From Cyclaneusma minus (Eukaryota > Ascomycota > Leotiomycetes > Marthamycetales > Marthamycetaceae): 64,000 bases of DNA. A program made the position numbers and the translations under genes. The notes beneath the pieces were generated by a model, which searched no databases, had not been told where the DNA came from, and worked only from the letters and a program-made list of their open reading frames with translations. Positions 46,920-56,962 of the stretch are shown here, one piece after another. The stretch spans positions 372,001-436,000 of the forward strand of contig JAKZHN010000028.1 of assembly GCA_037179335.1 (NCBI GenBank), given 5' to 3'. Every line of letters begins with the position of its first letter. Positions within the stretch are counted from its first letter, which is position 1.

Positions 46920-48957
46920 CTACGCATCCAGTGCTTTCACCTCCTCAGTCGCAACCTGTTTCTCGGCCATCCCAGTACTTTCTTCCAAATCCCTCACCAA
47001 TCGCTCCGCCCTCTGATCTCTCAACTCAAACCACCTAATCACCCCATTATTCACAAACACACATGCCCCCATGATTATCATAACCACACTCCCCGCAAAC
47101 CAGTCCGGCGCCTGGTCCGCATTGTAGAACACAATACTCCACCACATATAAAATGCCGTAGCGAGACAGTTCATGCTCGCAATCACCATACTCCTCATCG
47201 CATCATCCTTCCGACACAAATCATTCGCCCACATGAAAAACACCGTCTGGCCCGCATACTGGCATCCACCCAGCATCAACGCAAAGATCTTCGCACCCTC
47301 GCTCACGCTCTCTCCTGCTACCATAACCCCTCCGGATATCACTGCAGTACAAGCGATAAATATGCCCATGTGCCAGCGCCTGTCTTTGTAATAGTCTCCA
47401 TACCAGCCGCAGATGAGCGTGACGACAATGCCAATGCCGGGGATGGCGGTTGGGATGTAGTCAACTCTTTCCACAGAAAATGTGCCGAGAGAGGTGAGGT
47501 AGAGCGCGAGGATGCCGTTGGAACCCCACATTTCGGTGTTGGAGCTGAAGATCCAGATAATTACGAATCCCCAGAATTGCCAGGAGCGGAGGACGCGCGT
47601 GATCAGGGACAGACCGAGGACGCCGCGCTGCTTGGATACTTCGGGGATGCGGGAGATGGCGAGGGCGCGCTCGGACTCGCTGAGATAGAAGGCTTTTGTG
47701 GTTGTTGGTGTATCGGGGAACATGAGGAAGCTGGGCTCTTGTTAGTTGGCCGTCTTGCTACCCGCAGGCGGATGCCTTCGTGGGAAAGGGGTTGGTAGAA
47801 GAGGCTTATACAAAATCTGGGAACAACTTAAGGGAGGGAATGCAGAGCAGATCGAATGACGATGATATGTAGAGAGTGCTTACCCGTATATCGCTATTGG
47901 TATAGTTATCAAGAAATCAATCACGAAAAGCCATTGCCATCTGTAGTGATTGTAAGCATCGAACGAATATCTAAAGTGATGGGGAAAATTGAAATTGACT
48001 GAGAGAACCCAAAATTACTGATAATGTTCAGTGATTGAGAGAATCCATCGAGAGAATCCAAAATGACCGAGAGAGTCCAAAGTGACTAGGAAGATCCAAA
48101 ATAACTGGAAATATTCAAAAGTGACCAGTACGCCACTTGAATGTAAAAGCCAACGTACCCTGCTAGGCCATTTTTCCCATCTGGATTGCGTTAGTCCCAA
48201 GTTTATTCAGGAAAGACGTGGAGCAAACTCACTTAGATTGCCATATATCCTGGATCACTTGGCGTTAGCCATTTTTAAGCAACAATTAAGCAGAATACGA
48301 CACTCACCCTCCTTGCAGAAACCCGGAAAACATGCTCCCCGCCAATCCACTGCTCGTGAAAATGGCAGTACGTTTCCCTAGCTCTTCATTCTTGTACCAG
48401 GAGCCGAGCACATACTGACATCCGACGAACGTGCTCGCCTCACACAAGCCTTGAAAGAACCGAATTACCATGATTTGTTCAGCACTGGAGACAAATCCGG
48501 TACCCAACGTAAGTAAGCCCCAGCATAGTGTCATTGCTGGAAACCAAAGTCGAGGGGGTAGTTTCTGAAGCGCGAGGTTTTGCGGAATTTGGCCAAGGAC
48601 GTATCCGCCATAGAAGACTAGAGCAGTTAGTAATTTTGCATCAATGAAGCTGGTTCCCAGAGTATGTTTTGGAGGCTTACTAGTGTTGATCTGGTTGAAC
48701 TGAGTCCCATGCATGTTGAGGTCTTCTTTCATGCCGCTGACATATGCATTGGTGATATTCGCTCGATCGAGACTGAAAAATGTGTTACCCGAGATTTATC
48801 AGCATTCTGGTGGTCTTGAAACTTACTAGTTCACCCAGTACATAAGACAGCAAAAAGAGAGAATAAACCAGTCAAGTTTCACAATAAGTCTTCGTTCTTC
48901 CTGAGTATCGGCCGGAGCTCCCCAGACCACCAAACGTATTTTCCCGAGCACACCCAT
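46920..48957 (-). CDS. MFS permease, allantoate/vitamin (Dal5-like) family
   Basis: A plasma-membrane anion:H+ symporter of the ACS family, substrate unknown (allantoate, ureidosuccinate, vitamins and other carboxylates are typical). Seven exons, complement(46920..47730, 47884..47940, 48159..48180, 48233..48249, 48308..48617, 48681..48772, 48827..48957), sum to 480 codons (479 aa); exons 4 and 5 are only 17 and 22 bp. Family marks: DWFILSFCCLMYWVNYLDRANITNAYVSGMKEDL, FYGGYVLGQIPQN, RFFQGLCEASTF, YVLGSWYKNEELGKRTAIF, GLAGWQWLFVIDFLITIPIAIYG and FPDTP. About 12 membrane spans. Intron 5 (218 bp) contains array F; most other introns are 52-63 bp. It diverges from an amidase gene. Confidence 0.92.
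47960..48130 (+). repeat. Degenerate 19-bp tandem array F (fills MFS intron 5)
   Basis: Eight to nine units fit AGAATCCAAAATGACYGAG: GAGAACCCAAAATTACTGA, AGAATCCAAAATGACCGAG, AGAGTCCAAAGTGACTAGG, AAGATCCAAAATAACTGG, AAATATTCAAAAGTGACCAG. It sits wholly inside the 218-bp intron 47941-48158. Confidence 0.85.
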
Positions 48958-49808
48958 TCTGTTATGCTTCAGGCTCAACTGCTAATAAAGGCAAGTCAAG
49001 ATTTCGACTCAATGTTGAAGAGCTGGTCTTCGAAGTCAATCATGGAGCCAAAGTAAAACTCATGAAAGTCTAAAAGTCGAAGGAAGTGGCGATATATCAG
49101 ACTTGCTTTTCTCGAGATAAAGCTCTTGCCCGTGGCGTCTCCGAATTCAACCTGCCGGATCACTGTCTGAAGCTCGAAAGATAGCCTGATAACTGTGATA
49201 AGAAGCTCTTGAGAACTGCGGCACGAAATACGAAGTACATATGCCGGGGCAGATGTGGAAGCGATCGACAAAGTGACTTGCTGTAAGTAGCGGCAGCTTG
49301 TGGAAGAACGCAAGGGGCTTAAGAGGACGGCACAGATAGGGGACCTAATTGAGGAGGCAAGTCCAAACCTCTTAGGAAATCAACACCAACCCCATTCTCC
49401 TAAAGGTTCTCATGATTGACCCAAATAGCTCACAACAATGAAATGTCTAAAAATTGGCTGTTCGTCTTTGACAGGGATCTAGAAATTCACGATGGTGGAG
49501 TTTTAGGTGGATCTAAGACCCCCGCTTCCGATAACCGGGGTAAGCCCCACTATCATCGACGACTAGTACGGGGGAGCCGGCGTTGAATATCAAGCCAACG
49601 ACGTGCGATAATGCGCCATTACCACACTACACTTCAATAAAGTCGGAAGTCCGCGTTCATGATTCCAGATAGGTGTTCAAACTTTACTTTCTGTGCTTTT
49701 ATTCGAGTCTCATATCTCCTCAGAGTCTAACTTCTCCTTTCCTCCTCTCAGCCTCCGTATCTCAGCTTGACCTTTGTGTTGCTTGTGTTATTCTTCTCAA
49801 TATTCAAG
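48958..49808. promoter_or_regulatory. Divergent MFS/amidase promoter rich in GATA (HGATAR) sites
   Basis: Nine HGATAR matches are visible: AGATAA 49115, AGATAG 49179, TGATAA 49187 and 49196, AGATAG 49334, CGATAA 49529, TGATAG (complement) 49550, CGATAA about 49606, AGATAG about 49667. Two or three would be expected by chance in 850 bp on both strands. AreA-type GATA factors activate nitrogen-source genes in filamentous fungi, which fits the flanking permease and amidase. Several CGG/CCG triplets near 49520-49570 could serve a Zn2Cys6 regulator. Confidence 0.5.
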
Positions 49809-51736
49809 ATGGAACAGGATTATCGCGAGATCGCTGCTATTGCTCTGAAGCGACGGGAAGACGCTATCCCGAAGGAGTACTTGCTCTCAGAAACCGCCCT
49901 TTCCAACCTACCGCGGAACGTGACCACGATCCCTCAGACTTCAAAGCATTTTACGACAGAAGAGCTAGAGATCATCGAGTCGAGCGCCGAAGACATCCTC
50001 GTTAAGATTAGGGAGAAGATATGGACCTCTTTAGAGGTCACAAAGGCTTTCTGCAAGGCCTCTGTCGTGGCCCAGCAACTAGTGGGTTTTACTCCTCAAC
50101 TTAGAATAGACGGAAGACTGACTGTCATCTAGACGAACTGCTTGACAGAGATTCTATTCCCAGAAGCAATGTCACGTGCTAAGGAGCTGGACGAGATACT
50201 AGAGCGCACTGGAAAGACTGTTGGACCATTGCATGGACTTCCGATATCTCTGAAAGATTGCATGATCGTCCCTCCGCATCCTGCTTCCATAGGAATGGCC
50301 TGTTTTGCCAACGAAGCTACCAAACCTGAGCAAGAGACTGTTCTAGTCACGATACTGCGAAAACTTGGGGCTGTGTTTTATGTCAAGACGACAACTCCAA
50401 CGGCAATGTGCTTCACCACTCATACCTCGTTCTCTTGGCTTCATCTGCTGACTCTGTTTGAAGGATGATGATGGAAACAATTAGTAATGTCTGGGGAGAA
50501 ACGACTAATGCTTACAATCGTGACCTCTCATCAGGAGGTTCATCTGGAGGCGAGGGGGTATTGCTTTCCATGCGCGGGTCGCCCTTAGGAGTAGGTACAG
50601 ATATCGGTAAGTCTGAATCAATCTCTCAAAGAAGCCAGGGGATAACAAACTATTTCTAGGTGGCAGTATCCGTATCCCCTCTGCCTTCAACGGTCTTTAT
50701 GGCCTGAAGCCTACGTAAGTCATGTGCAAGCTTTCCCCTGAACAGGTGTTAACAAAAGTCCAGGTTTGGTCGATTCCCAGTCTTAGGAACGCAGTCCGGC
50801 ATACCAGGACAAGATTTCATCTTCTCAAACAACGGACCCATGTCCCGTTCACTTGAAAGCATCAAGCTCTACTGCAAGGCCGTCCTCTCAGAAGAATCAG
50901 CCCCTTGGAACCACGACCCAAAAGTTTTGCCTATGCCTTGGCGCACCAACGTCATCCAGCCACCAGGCCGCAAGCTCCGTTTCGGCATAATATCCGACAA
51001 CGACGGCAGTATCAGCGCCCACCCGCCCCTCGTCCGCGGTCTTGCTATGACCAAGCGCGCTCTTGAAGCCGCTGGTCATGAAGTTTTCGAATGGTCCCCG
51101 GTCTCGCACAGCGACATTGTGGAAATGATGAACAAGTCATTCCACACCACTGGCGGCGCTGTCATCACGGGTATGACGAGACCTCATAATGAACCTGTGT
51201 ATGGCTCGATGAAGAATTATGAGTTGAGTTACGAGAAGGGCGAGGGTGGGGTGCTGGGACCGACGAAGTTGAGAGAGATGATTACGCAGAGGAATAGGTT
51301 CCAGAAAGAGTATCTGGATAGGTGGATGGCGACGGCAACCGACGGAAAGGGGCCAATGGATGCAGTTATCATGGCGGCTTCGCCGTGGACGGCGATCAGG
51401 CTGGGTCTGAGCCAGAAGGTGTTTTGTGTGGATTATACGGGCGTATGGAATGTTCTGGGTGAGTGTAAAGTTCTATGAATGACCAGGAGTACGTGCTGAC
51501 AGGATACAGATTATAGTGTTTGCACGTTCCCTGTGACGTTTGCGAGCAAGGATCTTGATCCGCCAAGATCTGGCTGGACGCCCCTGAATGAGAAGGACGC
51601 TGAGATCCAGGCGGACTATGATCCAGAATTTTACCATGGGGCGCCGGTTGTTCTGCAGTGTGTGGGACGACGCTTGGAAGACGAGAAGGTGGTAGAAATG
51701 ACGGGTATTATCGCGGAGGCGCTGCAGAAGCTATGA
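49809..51736 (+). CDS. Amidase (acetamidase-type amidase-signature enzyme)
   Basis: Hydrolyses a carboxylic amide to acid and ammonia. Exons 49809..50081, 50133..50407, 50464..50606, 50660..50714, 50764..51458 and 51510..51736 sum to 556 codons (555 aa). The Ser-cisSer-Lys triad context is complete: catalytic Lys in GLPISLKDC (about 132), SSGGSSGGEGVLL, and GVGTDIGGSIRIPSAFNGLYG carrying the two serines. The C-terminal part (FCVDYTGVWNVLDYSVCTFPVTF, APVVLQCVGRRLEDEKV) matches fungal acetamidase/general amidases. Start Met 49809 is preferred over 49767, which adds a hydrophobic leader-encoded stretch. It diverges from an MFS permease. Confidence 0.93.
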
Positions 51737-51869
51737 GAAACGATGGCTTGGGGAGCCTTCCAGACGTTTGGTATGACACAGGTCAAAAGGACCTGAAGTC
51801 AATCTTGGTAGGCGAATCTTGACCTAGATAGCTTAGCCTTGTCGGAGGATATTTTCTTACCGGAATGTC

Positions 51870-52449
51870 TTTAGAAACTGGAAGAAAATTGAGTCCAGTA
51901 GCTTGGCTTGTAATGTATTGAACTGAAACTTCGACCAGGGCCTGAGCCGTGAAAATGGCTCAACCCATCATCCTCGAAGGGAGCAAATGTGGATTCAGCA
52001 CAAGTATCTTCCTGTGTTGAAATGATTCGGACCTCCAAACCAGTCTCCCTGAGTGCCAGTCATGTATAGACAGGGTTCGGATGCTCCGCATCAAGCAAGA
52101 CAACTTTGTCACCACTCACATACTTGATCGACTGCTGGAACAAGTTCAAGCCCTCCGTAGTATCTCGTCTGAAGCAGAAGGAGCTGGCAGGCACGTTGAA
52201 AAATGTCCCCAGTTGTTGTCTGGTCGCTTCGGTCTTTGCTTGCCATCGTGACTTTGTGCGCAGGTCGGTCACTGCCTCGTCGAGGTATTCTTCGATCGCA
52301 TGACGTACTCGGTCGTTCACGTAGGAATGAATTGCGGAGCGGAGGTAGATGGCTTTCCCATCGCGGACGAGAGGCACCAGGGAGCGGAGTTTGGCAATAT
52401 CGTAGCTGGCTGGGAAGCTGAGGCTGAAACTGTCGCCGGTCAGGGACAT
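51870..52449 (-). pseudogene. Decayed class-V aminotransferase (isopenicillin-N-epimerase-like)
   Basis: An open frame from Met at 52449 encodes 129 residues of the N-terminal part of a PLP-dependent class-V aminotransferase-like protein (ending ASSFCFRRDTTEGLNLFQQ...VVLLDAEHPNPVYT). A TGA at 52060-52062 stands where the family has Trp, and the same frame then continues LALRETGLEVRIISTQED and TFAPFEDDGLSHFHG before similarity fades and a stop appears at 51875. The PLP-Lys half is missing. It is a truncated remnant lying convergent to the amidase gene. Confidence 0.7.
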
Positions 52450-53814
52450 GTTGGACAGTTGAAGGCAGATGGTTTGTGAGGACGTGAGAATATCGGGTTA
52501 GAGCGGTAACAGTGAGCTGAGAGGTCCGAGGATTGAGAAAAGGCTGCGTGGTTATTCGCTTTGGGATCTGCGTTGGTTTTTGAATCTGTCAACCCGGATT
52601 GTAGCCAATCATACATCCATCCAAGGCAGGCTCCGGATTTGCATTTACGTATACTTTTTCCATAAATGGAGATCGCCTCTTTTATTCTGATTCTTTGATT
52701 CTTTGGAAAAAGGATAAAGCAGTATGGATCTCCTGAGACTCAAGTAGCGTGAATACCACCGAGCCAAAAACCACATGACACTCTCGAAGATTCTTCTCAT
52801 CTCCAGACCCAAAGCACGCAAAGAGACAACCGACCGGCTGAGAGAAAATAGCCCGGGAGAACATAGAGCCAGTCCAGTCCTCGCGCTTGACCCAGCCTTA
52901 CGCTCGCCAGCCCGTCACCTAGCCTTCCCATACATAACCGAATACCCAAGCAGCCAGTATAAGCGGTTATGAGCTACATAGCGCAATTGGCGAGTGCACC
53001 CAAAGTACCGTGGTGTATTATGACCCAGCTGCGTTGCGAAGTGCCCAGGTTCGATCCGCTTTACTGGGAAAAAAATATAATCTATCTATGTCGCTGCCTA
53101 AGACGGGCTGGGGCTTCTGCACCTGCATGAGCTTGTGTTTTTGCTGTTGTTGTTAATTTTTGGAGACCTCTTTGAGGCACACAGATTGGAAGAAAAGAGG
53201 TTCTCTAAAATCTTGTTTTCTTGCAGAATGTGTGTGGTCACTGGTTAGGATCTTCGGGGAGTTTTCGATCCATGGATGTACCTCATAATGCCTACTGGGT
53301 TCAGTCCCCCCTTTCTTCTGCGTTTCCAAGAAGGCTTGCCATCATGGGTAGACCTGAGCACATTTAACTAGGTATGTTGTTCGGAGTTCTACCGTCATTA
53401 CACGGTATCTTGCGTATGAACTGAAGCACTTTGAGGTAGAATTTTCGTTTCTTCCCGCCCAGTGTGAGTTGCGGCAGACTTTGTAGCGTTCTCGTGTTCA
53501 CAGGTCAATGTCTTTTCAATCACCAATCACCAATCATCACTGTATCACAGACGGCCAATGCTTGTTTTGCTTCCGATGAAGTTCCCTTGATTCATTCCCG
53601 AGACTACCATTACTCCGTTGAAGTTACCCAATGATGGCAAATCCCAAATACCCAACTCCAGCTATGCTACAAACACAATCGACAAAGACCCAGAGAAACC
53701 CGTTAACAGACCCAACCCAGAGAACCGCCAGCCATCGCAGCAGCACATATCTTACAACTCCATCCCTGACAGTCCTACCTGTCTTCGATATCCGAGCCAT
53801 TCGAGAAGACCCGA
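52450..53814. other. Intergenic stretch, 1.36 kb, with a SINE-like element
   Basis: No protein gene is supported. A tRNA-like polymerase III promoter pair followed by an A-rich tail lies at 52972-53080. T/G-rich sequence follows at 53120-53200. Confidence 0.5.
52972..53080 (+). repeat. tRNA-derived SINE-like element or tRNA relic
   Basis: TAGCGCAATTGG at 52979 matches an A box and forms a good four-pair D stem (GCGC with GTGC). GGTTCGATCC at 53048 matches a B box. The acceptor and T stems do not pair, so it is not a working tRNA gene. An A-rich tail (GGGAAAAAAATATAA) follows at once, as in short interspersed elements. Confidence 0.4.
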
Positions 53815-56800
53815 TCAAGCGTAGAACACGATATCGTCCAAGTTCTTGTGCCAAGGGTTTCTCTTCCCGTCCGAATTCCTAGCACCACCCCACAGATACC
53901 CGTCATTTGCAAGCTTCTTAGGTCCCATGTTACCCCACTTATTCCTCAGCTTACACAGCTCCCCCTTATTAGGTTTCAGAAGGGGCTCGAGCGCCACAGC
54001 CATGTAGCAGCGCAGACGCTGACAGAGGAGGTCGGCAAATCGAGCAGGCGCCGCGATGCTGAGTTCAGTGAGTGAGCGATAGGGCCTGTAGACGAGCTCT
54101 GAGGTCTGTTGAATAGATATGTTAGCATCGTCCGTAATAGCTAGACTGGGAAATCGAGGAAGAGCCACTTACCAGAGTCTGCAGTGTCTTGGCACCGAAG
54201 TTGTTCTCGTCTTTGAGAACGACATAGTGTCCATTACGGACAGGAGCAGGTCGGTTGCGGTTCTGAACAAGAAAGCTCTGGACGAATTGTTGGGCATCCA
54301 ATGGCAAGATCCGCGGCACGGTCTCTTGATCAAGAACGGTATACGGTTGAGAAACGGGGGCCGGTTGAGCACCAGTAGAAGGCTTCTTCTGGTGCCCTGC
54401 GTTCTTGGAAGGAGTGGACATCTTCCTCGAAGCTCGCTTCTTCGCGGCTTTCCTCTGGGCTTTCTTTTTTCTGTCCGTGGCACGATCGTCCTTGCCGACT
54501 GCAATGATAGTGATCTTAGGCTCCCGGTAGTCAACTCCCAATTTCGCCCACGCCTCACGACAGCCATCTTTGATCTGTCGAAGCTCGTCGTGATAAATCA
54601 GACTGTATGAGGACTGGCTAGCGCCATGGCGATAGTACACGATGGCCTTGGGCAGCCAATTCTTTCCATTCTTGTCGCCCCAGGTCTGGACTCTCTCGCT
54701 GATCATGCCCTTGAGACTGGCAATACACTAATACCGGGTCAGATTTGCTTCACTGATTGTAAATTTTGGGTTCTTACCTCGCTGTCGCTCTCCTGTAAGC
54801 GCGCTGAGCTAAGGTAGCAGGATGTTTGCGGACCGTAGGTTGCAACTACCGCTGCCATTGATGGGCTACCCAGATGCGCATTCTCTCTTGGGTGGGTGAC
54901 ACTAGCCCCCACGAGCATAGTGCCAGGCTTTAGCCCTTGCCAATCTTGCGTCGGCGCGGGATGATTTCCCTTCATCAGGGAGTTGAATTTGAGACTATCG
55001 AGTGTCAGTATTGTCTAGGCTCTGGTAATGGTCAAAAACAAGACTTAGACATACCAGATATCCCCGATCAGAGACATGCGGGGGTTTCTCCACTTGGGAT
55101 CCCAGACCCTGCAGCCCTTTTCGGGCTTGTCGTCCTGGGGGTCTTTACATGCACATCTCCGGGCCTTATGCAAGCCATGCTGAGCGACGCGAAGTGTTGC
55201 TGCTGTAACGCAGACAGTTCTCACACCCCGGATGCAGTCTCCCCATCTCTTGACTGCCATGTACACATGGTCTTTGTTCTTGTCGGGAAGCACAACGAGA
55301 ATAGGGGGCTCCGGCGCCTTCTCCTTCCCCTTGAGCTCCGGTTGCTCGTGTCCCAACTTATCGTACGCCGTCTGAAGGTTCCTGATAAAGCGACTCTCAA
55401 AAGCCGCATGATCTCTGTCGCTGTTAACGTCTACGTTCTGTGAGGACATTTCCAGCTTCCCGGATGCAATTGCATGATCAACAAGTTTCTCTCGAAGGGT
55501 CACGGTGGCATCGTCCAGCGTGGGACGGCAACCCTCGCGGTACTCTGGGCTGACATTCAGGACGTAGAGTGTTGAGCCGAACTTCTCGAGTAGTTCGAAC
55601 TTTTTGCCCTTGAGGTTGTAAACCTTCTTCGTGGCCTTTCTATTCGGCTCTAAGGGTATGGGCCAGGAGATGGGTTCCGGAGCAGCGCGTTTCCTCAAAA
55701 GCATGCTGTGAATCGGAGTGAATTCGTGACAGAGACTGCGTAGATAGTCCTATTAATGTTAGTTTGAATATCCGAGAACCATTCAAGCCGAAAGACTTAC
55801 AGGGTATTTTCCAGGTTGTGAAGCGCGGTCCAGGTTTGGATGGGTGGCTTTTAGTAGCTTTTGTGCACCTTCACAGGCCATTTGACCCAAGTACATATCC
55901 TTCAGCTCCCCAAGCTTGACTTTCGACATTTGCCAGTCTTCGAAGTAGAGATGATCAGCAGGGAACCATTCCGGCTTCTTCGCAGTGCCGACGTTGACGC
56001 TGTACGCGTTGGCATTGAAGTGCAAGTCGTTCCTCGAAACACCTTGCTTCTTCGGAGTTCCCCACTTGCTTCCAGTCGACACTTTGCTGTCTATTCTCGT
56101 GTGAGTCGACGCTTTGCTGTCTGTTCTCATGCGAGTCGACTCTCCTGTCCTATGACCAGGTCCGTACTCTGGAGAAAAACGTTAGTATTTGACCATGGGA
56201 ACCATCAGGGGATTGCTCACTCTTGTTGAGATAGTCAAACACCACTGAGCTGATGGTTTCCTCACTGACCGCGTGGATCTTCATTGCTCGATGTGGATCA
56301 TGGCCAGCGAAGTAGACTTTCGCCCCTTTCAGCTCAGCCACTCCATCGTTTGGAATCTTGCCATGGTATCGTTCGGCCTTTTATCGTTCTCCCAGCCAGT
56401 CAGAAAGTCTGACGTTCGCCGGGAAGAAAGGAGCGCTGATGGCATTGACATTGGTGGTTCGATCCATGTTACTAGCAGTTTTTGCCTTGAAGAACCCAGT
56501 ACGAGCGACATACAACGGACGAGACGTATTGGCAATCCCGAGGCTCCTGGGGAAGAGCATCTGGATATTCCGGGTGCTGATGGTCGGCCAGTCCTCACCC
56601 GTGACCATTCTCCAAGTGACGATATTGTAGTCCTGGGAGTCGAGGCTCTTGGGTAGATTGACCCGTTGAAGGCTTGCGAGGATAGACGTAGCTACATCCC
56701 TGGCTGCTGGTGTTAGGTGCAGCTTCTCGATCGCCGTTTTCCAGCTTTGAGTTTCTGCGGAGAGCTCCTTTTTCGCTTCCGCAGAAAAATCACCGCCGCG

Positions 56801-56962
56801 TCCAGCTGCCGCGTTCAGAAGCTGGATGAATGTGTCGATGTTGCTCTGTTCCGGTTGCACGATAGAAGATGCACGCAGGCGCAGGCTGCGGTCCTGCTTA
56901 GTGGAAGTCTGAGTAGAATCCAATGTCAAGTTCGCCATCGAGAATCTAAGAGCAAGATGCAT
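53815..56962 (-). pseudogene. Divergent Argonaute with altered slicer residues and one in-frame stop
   Basis: Argonautes bind small RNAs for silencing. Exons complement(53815..54105, 54173..54727, 54778..54994, 55055..55749, 55801..56168, 56221..56962) join in frame over 956 codons, interrupted only by TAA at 56381-56383 (between WLGER and KAERYHGKIPNDG). Visible parts: linker 1 (PLYVARTGFF, FFPANVRLSDWL), PAZ (AKVYFAGHDPHRAMKIHAV...DYLNKKYG, YSVNVGTAKKPEWFPADHL), MID (PPILVVLPDKNKDHVY, VRTVCVTAATL) and PIWI (LKFNSLMKG, TMLVGASVTHP, IVYYRHGASQSSY, RNGHYVVL, ELSIAAPARFADLLCQRLRCYM) to the terminal VFYA. GASVTHP has Ser for the first catalytic Asp and YRHG has His for the second; the final His is kept. 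The N domain is missing or in unseen exons upstream. A Lys-rich insert (RKKKAQRKAAKKRASRK) is unusual. Because all five splices keep frame, this is a recent pseudogene, an allele, or a sequencing error in a live gene. Confidence 0.75.

Noticed and set aside
52972..53080. A tRNA gene with an intron
   Set aside because: The D stem pairs, but the T stem and acceptor stem do not, so it cannot be a functional tRNA.
51870..56383. Repeat-induced point mutation (RIP) as cause of both stop codons
   Set aside because: TAA in the Argonaute could come from a CpA change, but TGG to TGA in the aminotransferase is a CpC change on the other strand, and the surrounding genes are not AT-enriched.
56390..56430. 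A mini-intron that would remove the Argonaute TAA stop
   Set aside because: It would be 36 nt, below the usual fungal minimum, and would delete the conserved RLSDWL stretch.
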